64,000 bases of DNA from Paenibacillus silvestris (GTDB taxonomy: Bacteria; Bacillota; Bacilli; Paenibacillales; NBRC-103111). Positions within the stretch are counted from its first letter, which is position 1. Every line of letters starts with the position of its first letter. This document shows, piece after piece, positions 42,598 to 51,703 of this stretch. Made by a program: the position numbers and the translations under genes. Under the pieces are notes generated by a model. That model ran no database searches. It saw only the letters and a list, made by a program, of their open reading frames with translations, and was not told the origin of the DNA. The stretch lies in contig NZ_WTUZ01000022.1 in NCBI RefSeq assembly GCF_009882985.1, positions 843,065 through 907,064 of the forward strand. Direction: 5' to 3'.

Positions 42598-43641
42598 ATG
42601 AAAAAAAGATTCTCTATATTGGGTATTACAGTGCTTTGTGCAGTATCCATAGGACTCAATGTCATGGATTCCTCGGCTCAGAGTCCATCTCGTTTCAATG
42701 ACATTTTACAGCATTGGGCGGAATCGTCTATTCTAGCTGCTGTTCAAAAGAAGTACGTTGACGGTTACGAAGATGGTACTTTTAAACCTGATACCCCAAT
42801 AAGCCGTGCTGAATTTATCAAAATGGTAGCGTTGGCAACAGGTGAGAAGGTTAACAAAGTCAATGGGGATGGTTGGTTTCAGCCCTACGTAGATCGTTTG
42901 AAAGAGCAGGGAATAATCCCTGATGAGTTTCCAGAGAGGTATAACGAACCGCTGCAAAGATATGAGATGTCAATTTTGAGTGTGCGAAGTGTTGATAAAA
43001 CTTTGAAAGGATCTATGGTTGATTCTACTAGAATGGGACTAATTCATGGCGTAAGTAGAACTGATCTGGACGTTTATGGAACGAGTTCGCGTGCTCAGGC
43101 GATTACGGTTATTGAGCGGATTCTGGCTGCCAAGAATGGAGAGAAACTGCAGGTTGATAAGTATGCGGCGAGTGCGGCTGAGATTGCTGAAACTGGGAGT
43201 AATGTTGGGACTATGTTGGGGTTAAAAGCAAGGGAAGTAGGGACTGAATGGCCATATGGCACTGGTGTGACTGTGAAGTTGAACCAATTAATCATTGCTG
43301 ATCCATCTGATCCTGATGATCCATATATGAATTTGATTAAGATGAGTACATTTGATAACGAGTTAGATAAGACAGAAAATGTTGTTGTTCTTGCTAACTT
43401 TACTGTAAAAGTTGAGGTTGCAGGAGTAAACAATGGTGAGCTACATCCTTATCAATTACTTACTTTGCTTGATCAAACTGATCAAATGTTACTAGCTGAG
43501 CAGCAATTGAAGCGTTGGATTCGGTTTGATGAACCACAAATTCAAACAGGCTTTGTCGCTTTTTCCAGGCTGAGAAGTAGCACCATTAATGGATTTACAT
43601 TCGACATTTTAGGAAAGAAAGTCCCTATGGCGACGATGTGA
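42598..43641 (+). CDS. S-layer-homology (SLH) domain surface protein
   Basis: 347 residues. Signal peptide (ILGITVLCAVSIGLNV, cleavage near SSAQS), then one clear SLH motif (FNDILQHWAESSILAAVQKKYVDGYEDGTFKP, ISRAEFIKMVALATG) and two degenerate ones (about 85-125 and 140-175), which would bind pyruvylated secondary cell-wall polymer. The remaining 170 residues are beta-rich without recognised domain. ATG at 42598 after AGAGAGG. The next gene starts 3 bases after its stop, so the SLH protein and the giant secreted protein are made together; the SLH protein may act as wall anchor for it (inference). Confidence 0.85.
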   Translation: MKKRFSILGITVLCAVSIGLNVMDSSAQSPSRFNDILQHWAESSILAAVQKKYVDGYEDGTFKPDTPISRAEFIKMVALATGEKVNKVNGDGWFQPYVDRLKEQGIIPDEFPERYNEPLQRYEMSILSVRSVDKTLKGSMVDSTRMGLIHGVSRTDLDVYGTSSRAQAITVIERILAAKNGEKLQVDKYAASAAEIAETGSNVGTMLGLKAREVGTEWPYGTGVTVKLNQLIIADPSDPDDPYMNLIKMSTFDNELDKTENVVVLANFTVKVEVAGVNNGELHPYQLLTLLDQTDQMLLAEQQLKRWIRFDEPQIQTGFVAFSRLRSSTINGFTFDILGKKVPMATM

Positions 43642-43644
43642 GGG

Positions 43645-46600
43645 GTGGAGAAACTGCGAATTTATTTGCATTGCTCAATCGTGATTTTATTATTCTCTGA
43701 ATTATTATTTCCGATTTTTGGGATTAATTCTGCTCAAGCATCTGGAATAAAGAGATTATATTATAATTATGAAACGGCTACCTACCTTGAAACGATAATT
43801 GAAACTCAGTATTCTTCCTCGTCAGTAAAAAGTTTTACTGAGGATATTAGTTCTTATATCATTGGTTCTATAAGTAGTGTCAGTCTAAAGAACAATGGAG
43901 TTGATAGATCTTCGAATGTCACGTTCTCAGGTACATCAGTTTCAGTCGGTAATCTAGAAGGCTCGAGTATAACTGTATATGGAAAATCAGAGACTAAACC
44001 AATGCATCAAATTTATCGTCAACCGAAAGGTCAGATATGGGAACATAAGGGAAGTAAAACAGTTGCAATAGAATTTAACGGTGTTTACGGATTTCCTAAG
44101 TCTCCCTATCCAGGAGCTATTCCTCTATATGGTCGCGAAAGATATAGTACAACCCCATTTAATTACTCATCAATCACTAGCAATGGCCCTGATTTAAGGT
44201 ATTCATACAGTTCCAGTCAATATTTAAAAGATGGTCAAACAAACATAAATGGTCATGTTGCAAGTGGAGATAAGGTCAAAGATTATAATAAAGAAGGTTA
44301 CGCAGTTACTTCTGCTTACGAAGTTACCAGACCAGATAAATGGTTTAGTTTAGCTTCAGTAGCATCACTTGACCCGCTTGATCCAAATGCAATTATTTCA
44401 GACGGGGATAAGCTTGCACAGAATTCTATAGAAATCTATGATGCCCAGAAATATAAATCATCATATGGAGCTATTCCCTTATCTGTAGGCCAAGGAACAC
44501 TAGCAGGTCAAGGTATGATTCGTACAATGATGTTGCTGGATGATTCTGTTCCGGAAGAGCAAATTGAAGAATCCCCAGATTCCGACGGCTCAGGAGGCCT
44601 ATCCCGGAATTACCAAATGTACGCCATAGGCCTATGGAAAGGAGAAACCTACAAATACCAAACCTACATCGAAGTCACCTACACCCCACCAAACAAACCC
44701 GATCTAGCGGCAATATCGATCGATGCCGGCAGTTGTGTCCTATCGGGATCAAGCACGAACCTCACCATCAAGTTCAAAAACACTGGAATTTCCATCCCGA
44801 GTGGCAGCTCATTCAAAGTAACAGTAGCTGCCGACGGCGCAGTGTTTAGAACGTTCACCTACACGGCAGGACTTCCGCCAGGAGAGACCAAAACCGAGAC
44901 AGTCCCCTTCACATTCAACAGTACTAAATCCATTACGCTCACCGTAGATTCCAATGATGATATTTCAGAAACCTCCTCTACCAATAATGTGATTTCTCAA
45001 ATCATTACTCCACAAGCTAGCTGTGCACCTACTGGCGGTAGCTACTCGGGGAAAACCTCAGCAGACAAACCTACAGTGCCATGGAAAGATTCAAACTTGA
45101 TCAAAGCGGACTGGACAATTCCATCCAGTTGTACACCAGTTAGAGGGCGTTTTATTTTATCTCAAGCAACTGGAGAATATGTTCAATATGGGTGGAGTTC
45201 GCTCAATAGCACATCTGTGAACGATATGTCTATTTTTGCTTACGGGATGATGGGCTTCATTGGCTATCCAGGCAACATGCAAAGTGGACAAGTAGATATT
45301 TCTTATAAACTTGAGGATAGTTGTGGTGGAACTTCTTATTTTTATGAGGGGAAGTTTACGCTAGGTCCCAAGCCTCCGAATAGACCGCCACAATTCGAAA
45401 TCGGATGGTTCCCAGAAAATGATTACAACAGTCGTACCCCCATGTCGGAGGCTGTAGTTGGGGACAAGCTAAACGTACGTTTACTGCCTGAAATTGCGCC
45501 TAACCATTATGATCCTGATGATGATTTTGTTACTTTTGAATGGTTGTTTGCGAACAGCTCAAGTGATTGGGTCAAAGGTTTTCCTTCGATGGGTTATTCT
45601 AAAGGCGAGGATAAACTGACATGGTTAACAGCTTCAACAGCAGGAGAACACACAATTACGGCAAAAATGTGCGATGACAAAGGAGCTTGTACGCAAAAAG
45701 ATGCCACAATAACTATCATGCGTCCAGAGCCGGTTCCGTGCATAAATGTTCCAAACCGCGTCGTGCAAAATCGCCCTCTGGTGCCAAATGCTATTAATGG
45801 GGCTTGTAGTCGGCCAGCCAAGAACAGGACAATTTCGCAATACTTTTGGACGAATAATCTTGCTGTATACCCCAATGTTGGCATGGAGACTGTCACTCTT
45901 GAGGTCAAAGATAACTATGGCATACGAAGCTTGCTAGAGAATATAGCAATCAAAACCATCAATGTTGTCGAGGACAAACCACCTATTGCTGCAATTAATC
46001 TTCCGCTTTTTGCGGTTCGTGGAAACATTCCATTTCGAGATATGTCTTTTAGTCCCGACGGAGATGTCATTATTGAAACTACGATAAGCTTTGTATATGA
46101 CAGCAATAATGATGGGATTTTTAACGATCACATGCCATTTCAACTACCTATTACCGTAGGCGGAATGGCACAACTACCTGCCGATAAGGTTGGTAAGTAT
46201 AAGTTAACAGTCAAAACGAAGGAAGATTGGGGGCTAACAGACAGGAAATCCTTTGTGATCGATATCAAAAATGACTCGCCTGAGGTCGCATTCACAGTAA
46301 CAAGTGCAAATCCAGAACCTCCTTTGTTTCAAACCATAAATGAGAACGAAATGCTGATGGCATTCGGAGAGCAGTGGGAAGGTTCATCACTTGCAAATAC
46401 AAGTTTACATAAAACAAAGGATATTGGATTCACATACAACCCTATTACGAAAGGATTTACATCTCATTTTGGAAAATCGCCATATAAAGCTCCTGCCAAT
46501 GGTTTAATTTTTACTCGTGCTATGGAAACCGTTGGGGTTGAAGTGGGAAGCAGCTTTAGCATGCCACTATTGTATGGCACTCAATTTATAGGTAATAAAA

Positions 46601-49600
46601 GTGGATCGGCAGTTCGTGGTGCTATCTCCTACACAATGCAATTAGCTAATAGGTATGGAGTCCCCTACGGCACGCCAACGACAATACAGCTTAATGGTAT
46701 TGGTATTACCGCATCACCAACAGCGAGCAATCCGGGCAATTATTTAGTATATGACGCCAAAGGCGGCAGCTATAGTTTATCTTGTAGATATTTTTATGAA
46801 AATGACTCGGATGATAATGATACTTATCATTGGTGGTGTGACTATACAAGGAAAAATGCTTCTGGTCAGACTTCCTGGATCAAAAGCTTTGAGAATTACA
46901 GCAAGACGATTTCCAGTTATTTCGAGCTGCCAACACAGCCTTATCATATTGGCAATGCTAATAACATGGAGATTAATGATGATGGTTCCAAAATAAAAAT
47001 ACCTTACGTTCTTTTTAACCCCAGTTATTGTTTCTACTGTGGTGGCGGTGATCTCTCACGTTGGTATGATGTGGAATCAGGATTAGAGGTACCTTCTGGA
47101 ACCATTACGAGGCCAAGTTCAGGGAATGGAGCTGTATATGAAGACGCGGAGGTAGCCTTATATGCTCATCAAGATTATACGAGCACCTATAGCCATTCTA
47201 ATTATTCAAATAGTGGCAGCAGCTCGGCTGATAGAGGAACATACATCAATTATTTGACTTCGTATAACAAACAAACGGGTATTACTAAGCGATTAGATGT
47301 CAGTACGGTCAATCGAGATGATAGCAGTCAATCTCTGAATGGAATTGTTATTAGAGGTGAGGGTTGGAGTCGTTCAACTAGCTCGATCGTGGAAGTAAAG
47401 TGGGATGTTTCTGAGGATGGATACGTGTATATTGTAGACGGGTTTAACAAGGTAATAGTGGCTGATAAATTTGCTACTAAAATAGCAGAATACACGACGG
47501 CAAATTTACGTCCAATGAACAACTCAAGTAATGAACAACTTTTATTTGAAAAAAGACAGTTTACAATTAGCGCCTCAGGATTTGGGGATGACGGTGAATA
47601 TTATTTACAGCTCCAAGAACGATACTACAAACTAAGAAGATATAATTTTAAGTGGGCGTCTTGTGGCGGTTGCAATGGAGGCAGTTACGTCTCAAGTTAT
47701 GACGAAGATTCCACGGGTTCTTTTAACAAGTTTTATACGTATACGCTAAAGGGTACTACTGCTAGTGCTAAAATCTATGCATCTTCTGAGGTTGGCCAAG
47801 TTTTGAAAAAGGACACTGATATAGCCGATGCGGATTACTACTTTGACTTTATGCAATCGAGTTTGAATGTTAGCTTGAACTCACCTTCGGGGTTTATTTT
47901 TCGAGCACAAAACAATAGGAACATGTATAGGCTGGAGCTGACATCAAATTCGATTTCTCTATCCAAAATTGTGAACGGGAATCGTACTGTACTTAGAACA
48001 AGTCCTATTCATCTTAACACGACTGATTTTTTAAACCTTAAAATTTCGGTGAGAGGGTCCAAAATGAAGGTCCGGTTAGGACAACTCCCCGTTATTGAAG
48101 TATCGGATTCTACGTTCACTTCTGGCACTTATGGAGCATTCATCGGGGGATTCGGTTCTCATTATCGCAATGTTTTTGTGAAAATTCCTATAGTAGATAA
48201 CACGACAATTAGCGATGTAGGAATAGCTGGAGAAGAGTTAATTTACGGGATAACGTATGAGGACGCTGAAAAAGATCCGCATTTAGTTGTTAAAGACAAA
48301 TGGAAATATGAGCACACGGATTCGATGAAATTTTTGGATGCTGGTGATGGAAAAAGCGGCTTGTCTGGTTATCATGGTCAAACATTAATAGGCGCTCCAA
48401 TGAAAATACTTGATAAAGTTGGTTTATATAAACTGACGTACATTGGTGCTGATGATCCTGCTCCACCAAGTTATGCTTATCCTAATGCAACTTTTGCTGA
48501 TTACTTGTCTGAGTCAGATCCTTATTCGAGAAATGTTTTGATTCATCGCAAACCAATTAGCAAGTTAAACTGCAGCCAAGATTTGTATTATAAGGTGACA
48601 TGCGATGATTCTCAAAGCCATGACCCAGATCGATGGTTAAGTGCAACTAATTACTCTTCAGAGTCAACAGGTATTAACTATGACTCAACCAAAGGAATCC
48701 TTGATCGCAGATATGAACATATCCTTCCGGACGGAACTACAGTGCCTGGACTAATCGATCGAGTCAAAGAAATAGGACTCTATACTTTCCGGGTAGCTGT
48801 AAAAGATGAGTACAATGCTTGGTCTGACTGGGCAGAATCGTATATTTGGTTAGAGGCACCGCCAACCAATCATGCCCCTTTTGCAGATATAACGAACCCT
48901 GCCAGTACGGACTTTAATAACCCATCTGGGGCGGCATCAGCAAACCCGCTATTTACTTGGAATGCAGTAGACTATGATGCGGATAGTTCCATTGTAAAAT
49001 CTGAAATCCAAGTTCAATACTACGATTACAATTATTATAGTAATCCGCAGTATCAATGGGTAAATCAGTTTTCTTCTTCACTTTCACTAAGCAGCAACCT
49101 GAAAAGTGACGGTTCGACGGTTGGTTTAAGTTACACAGTTCCTATGTCTTTACAGGATAATAGAGTTTACAAGGCTAGAATACGAGTACAGGATGAACAA
49201 GGCTTATGGTCGGAATGGTCAGAGAAATATTTCAGCAAAGGATATCCGCCATCGTCAGTGTTGACTTATCCGAATGGCACACATGCTAACCCTACTCCGA
49301 TTACTAGCGGATCGCTTATACCTACTTGGAATCAATCAGATCCAGACGTTCCAACCCAGTTTAAAAACTTTCAATACCGAATCCTAGATGAAATGGGGAC
49401 TCAAGTTACATACACGTATCATGGGTATAGGAGTAGTGCAATTCGCGTAGGCAGCTATGCGCAATCTTGCAGCTATGATAATGAAACAAGGGCATGGCAG
49501 TATTGCAATTATACTACGACAAGCACTTCTTGGACGGTTCATCCAGTCGAACAATTCGATTTGTCGGTACTTGAAGGAATACTTGGTCCGTTTCAAGTTC

Positions 49601-50673
49601 AGGTACGTGTATCTGACGGCAGGTACTGGTCCGAATGGTCCAACTCCGGATGGTTTACCTTGAACAGACCTCCCTCAGCGACTATGAAAATACCTAATGG
49701 GACGCAAGCAGCGCCTACGATTTATTCTGTTCCTCGACCAACTTTCCAATGGACGCAGACAGACCCAGATCCTGGAACAACCTTCTCCTATGTTCAGGTG
49801 CAAATTACGAATGAATCTAATGACGTATTGGTCTTGGATTCGGGACAAATGTATCAAGGAACTGCTTCCAGCGAGGGAAGCTGGCAAGCTAGTCTCAATC
49901 TCCCTTCAGGGCAAAAACTACGCGTCAGGGCAAGAGTATTCGATGGAGTTGTATGGTCTGATTATTCAGCGCAAACATGGTTCTATATCAATAGGGCGCC
50001 TGTTGCTGAGTTTGACTGGACGCCCAAACCAGTTTGGGAAGGGGATGTGGTTCAAAGCATCAATTCCTCCTCTGATCCTGATGGAGATCGTCTAAGTTAT
50101 GCCTGGAAATTAGAGCAGCCTAATGGCACGGAGGTTATTTTTTCGTCACAAAATATTAGCCATAAGTTCCTGACTCCTGGTATTTATAAAGTGACACTTA
50201 CTGTGTCGGACGGGTTACTTTCAAGCTCGGTTGTCAAAATGATTACCGCAGCACCGTTGACGATTCACTCCGATGTCACATATACGAATAATTGGCTGCT
50301 TTTACATGAGAAAAGCGGTCACCAAACAGCTTCGGCTCCAAAGGATTTTTACTCTGGTGAAATATTCATTGCATCCAGTCGGAGCTCTCCAGCACCTGTC
50401 GACGAAGTTACGGCGTGGATGGATACATCGGGGTTGGACGGTAAAAGGCTTTATGTATCAGAGCAGTTAACTCCGGCAGCAGGTGATGCAACATCTTTTT
50501 GGGGAGAAATTTTTGATGCCAAATTCCATTCATTCTCGGAGGGGTTGCCCGAAGGCTTGCAAACGATTCATTTTCGTATACGATATCGCAATGGCGTAAT
50601 AAAAACTGAGGATATTCACGTGAATATTATCGGCAATGTCAATAAATCAGTGGGTGTTCATAGGGTTCAATAA
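43645..50673 (+). CDS. Giant secreted multidomain protein (CARDB, PKD, fibronectin-like)
   Basis: 2342 residues. Signal peptide (SIVILLFSELLFPIFG, then SAQASG), a novel N-terminal region of about 320 residues, a CARDB domain (about 350-450: PDLAAISIDAGSCVLSGSS, ending SETSSTNN), several PKD/Ig-like modules (PPQFEIGWFPENDYN, DPDDDFVTFEWLF, GEHTITAKMCDDKGAC), a large central region with Cys pairs (CYFCGGGD-type and CGGCNGG), three fibronectin-like modules near the C-terminus each opening N-x-P/P-S-A (HAPFADI, PPSSVLTYPNGT, PPSATMKIPNGT) and a PKD module (APVAEFDWTP). No LPXTG or SLH motif. Start codon: GTG at 43645 is tightly coupled to the SLH gene; its ribosome site is poor. Likely adhesin or surface filament. 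Confidence 0.82.
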   Translation: MEKLRIYLHCSIVILLFSELLFPIFGINSAQASGIKRLYYNYETATYLETIIETQYSSSSVKSFTEDISSYIIGSISSVSLKNNGVDRSSNVTFSGTSVSVGNLEGSSITVYGKSETKPMHQIYRQPKGQIWEHKGSKTVAIEFNGVYGFPKSPYPGAIPLYGRERYSTTPFNYSSITSNGPDLRYSYSSSQYLKDGQTNINGHVASGDKVKDYNKEGYAVTSAYEVTRPDKWFSLASVASLDPLDPNAIISDGDKLAQNSIEIYDAQKYKSSYGAIPLSVGQGTLAGQGMIRTMMLLDDSVPEEQIEESPDSDGSGGLSRNYQMYAIGLWKGETYKYQTYIEVTYTPPNKPDLAAISIDAGSCVLSGSSTNLTIKFKNTGISIPSGSSFKVTVAADGAVFRTFTYTAGLPPGETKTETVPFTFNSTKSITLTVDSNDDISETSSTNNVISQIITPQASCAPTGGSYSGKTSADKPTVPWKDSNLIKADWTIPSSCTPVRGRFILSQATGEYVQYGWSSLNSTSVNDMSIFAYGMMGFIGYPGNMQSGQVDISYKLEDSCGGTSYFYEGKFTLGPKPPNRPPQFEIGWFPENDYNSRTPMSEAVVGDKLNVRLLPEIAPNHYDPDDDFVTFEWLFANSSSDWVKGFPSMGYSKGEDKLTWLTASTAGEHTITAKMCDDKGACTQKDATITIMRPEPVPCINVPNRVVQNRPLVPNAINGACSRPAKNRTISQYFWTNNLAVYPNVGMETVTLEVKDNYGIRSLLENIAIKTINVVEDKPPIAAINLPLFAVRGNIPFRDMSFSPDGDVIIETTISFVYDSNNDGIFNDHMPFQLPITVGGMAQLPADKVGKYKLTVKTKEDWGLTDRKSFVIDIKNDSPEVAFTVTSANPEPPLFQTINENEMLMAFGEQWEGSSLANTSLHKTKDIGFTYNPITKGFTSHFGKSPYKAPANGLIFTRAMETVGVEVGSSFSMPLLYGTQFIGNKSGSAVRGAISYTMQLANRYGVPYGTPTTIQLNGIGITASPTASNPGNYLVYDAKGGSYSLSCRYFYENDSDDNDTYHWWCDYTRKNASGQTSWIKSFENYSKTISSYFELPTQPYHIGNANNMEINDDGSKIKIPYVLFNPSYCFYCGGGDLSRWYDVESGLEVPSGTITRPSSGNGAVYEDAEVALYAHQDYTSTYSHSNYSNSGSSSADRGTYINYLTSYNKQTGITKRLDVSTVNRDDSSQSLNGIVIRGEGWSRSTSSIVEVKWDVSEDGYVYIVDGFNKVIVADKFATKIAEYTTANLRPMNNSSNEQLLFEKRQFTISASGFGDDGEYYLQLQERYYKLRRYNFKWASCGGCNGGSYVSSYDEDSTGSFNKFYTYTLKGTTASAKIYASSEVGQVLKKDTDIADADYYFDFMQSSLNVSLNSPSGFIFRAQNNRNMYRLELTSNSISLSKIVNGNRTVLRTSPIHLNTTDFLNLKISVRGSKMKVRLGQLPVIEVSDSTFTSGTYGAFIGGFGSHYRNVFVKIPIVDNTTISDVGIAGEELIYGITYEDAEKDPHLVVKDKWKYEHTDSMKFLDAGDGKSGLSGYHGQTLIGAPMKILDKVGLYKLTYIGADDPAPPSYAYPNATFADYLSESDPYSRNVLIHRKPISKLNCSQDLYYKVTCDDSQSHDPDRWLSATNYSSESTGINYDSTKGILDRRYEHILPDGTTVPGLIDRVKEIGLYTFRVAVKDEYNAWSDWAESYIWLEAPPTNHAPFADITNPASTDFNNPSGAASANPLFTWNAVDYDADSSIVKSEIQVQYYDYNYYSNPQYQWVNQFSSSLSLSSNLKSDGSTVGLSYTVPMSLQDNRVYKARIRVQDEQGLWSEWSEKYFSKGYPPSSVLTYPNGTHANPTPITSGSLIPTWNQSDPDVPTQFKNFQYRILDEMGTQVTYTYHGYRSSAIRVGSYAQSCSYDNETRAWQYCNYTTTSTSWTVHPVEQFDLSVLEGILGPFQVQVRVSDGRYWSEWSNSGWFTLNRPPSATMKIPNGTQAAPTIYSVPRPTFQWTQTDPDPGTTFSYVQVQITNESNDVLVLDSGQMYQGTASSEGSWQASLNLPSGQKLRVRARVFDGVVWSDYSAQTWFYINRAPVAEFDWTPKPVWEGDVVQSINSSSDPDGDRLSYAWKLEQPNGTEVIFSSQNISHKFLTPGIYKVTLTVSDGLLSSSVVKMITAAPLTIHSDVTYTNNWLLLHEKSGHQTASAPKDFYSGEIFIASSRSSPAPVDEVTAWMDTSGLDGKRLYVSEQLTPAAGDATSFWGEIFDAKFHSFSEGLPEGLQTIHFRIRYRNGVIKTEDIHVNIIGNVNKSVGVHRVQ

Positions 50674-50677
50674 TTTC

Positions 50678-50707
50678 AAAGCAGTTATCTTCGGATAACT
50701 GCTTTTT
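50678..50707 (+). terminator. Terminator with UUCG tetraloop after giant gene
   Basis: AAAGCAGTTATC-TTCG-GATAACTGCTTT is a perfect 12-bp stem closed by a stable UUCG loop and followed by T. Confidence 0.9.
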
Positions 50708-50786
50708 GGATGAAACGGTGAATCCTAAGCTGTGCTATGATACAATTAGTCGAGAAAAAAGCTGTGCCTAAGGGAGCGAGAAAACC

Positions 50787-51587
50787 TTGAACTATCGTTT
50801 AATTGCATTGGATGTTGATGGAACGCTGTTGAATGACGATCATGAATTAACCGAGCAAACGATTGAGACGATTCAGGAAGTACACGATCGAGGAGCACAT
50901 ATCGTATTGTGTACAGGAAGAGCTCCTGATAGCACGCTGCCTATCCTGCAGCAGCTTGGATTAGAAGGAACGATGATTACGCATAATGGAGCGGCAATCG
51001 TTCACGCAGATGAACGTGGTAAATCATTAATTAACGAGTTTTCCTTTACACTGCCAGAAATTTCCACTATGTTGGATTATGTGAGAAGAGAGGGCATTCA
51101 TTTCGATGTCTGCACGTCTTTTAACATGTATATCGAGAGAATTGGCGAATATGAAAAAGAGATGTACACGAAGTTCCTGATTAATCCTAAGCTTGTGACG
51201 GATGTTTCCGAGTTAGGCTTGCCGATTGTGAAGTTCACACTTTTCAGTAAGCCAGAGGTCCTAGATCGTGTTCAACTGGAATGGGAAGAACAGCAATTAT
51301 ACGGTCAATTGCGGATGATTCGAAGTGGCGATTTATTCATTGATGTGATGAGCGCTAAGGCGAATAAAGGAAATGCGCTCAAAGCGCTGGCTGCAACGTT
51401 AGAGATCGATTCGAGCGAAATTCTCGCCATTGGCAATTACTACAACGATTTAGAGATGATGGCATTTGCTGGTCTTGGTATCGCTGTAGAAAATTCACCA
51501 GACGGGGTGAAGGAAGCCGCGGATGCAGTGACCGCTTCGAATAATGATGAAGGTGTGCATAAAGCCCTAGTTAAATATTGTTTATAA
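50787..51587 (+). CDS. Cof-type HAD-superfamily phosphatase
   Basis: 266 residues with the class IIb cap. Motif I is ALDVDGTLLND (nucleophile DVDGT), motif II LCTGRAPDS, motif III Lys in KANKGNALK, motif IV LAIGNYYNDLEMMAF. In motif IV the usual G-D-x-x-N-D reads G-N-Y-Y-N-D, so the first metal-binding Asp is Asn. Members dephosphorylate sugar phosphates or FMN/PLP-type cofactors; substrate unknown. TTG start at 50787 with AAGGGAGCGAG upstream. Transcribed alone between two surface-protein genes. Confidence 0.88.
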   Translation: MNYRLIALDVDGTLLNDDHELTEQTIETIQEVHDRGAHIVLCTGRAPDSTLPILQQLGLEGTMITHNGAAIVHADERGKSLINEFSFTLPEISTMLDYVRREGIHFDVCTSFNMYIERIGEYEKEMYTKFLINPKLVTDVSELGLPIVKFTLFSKPEVLDRVQLEWEEQQLYGQLRMIRSGDLFIDVMSAKANKGNALKALAATLEIDSSEILAIGNYYNDLEMMAFAGLGIAVENSPDGVKEAADAVTASNNDEGVHKALVKYCL

Positions 51588-51601
51588 GTTGAATTTCCTA
51601 T

Positions 51602-51627
51602 AAAATCCTCGATTTTTGGGGATTTTT
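51602..51627 (+). terminator. Short terminator after HAD phosphatase gene
   Basis: AAAATCC and GGGATTTTT flank CTCGATTTTTG; small stem followed by a T run. Confidence 0.55.
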
Positions 51628-51703
51628 GTCGTTTAAGGGGTTCTTCGTACTACTAGGCTATGGTAGAATGAGGGAAATAGACTAGACGGCGGTGGTGTAA
51701 ATA

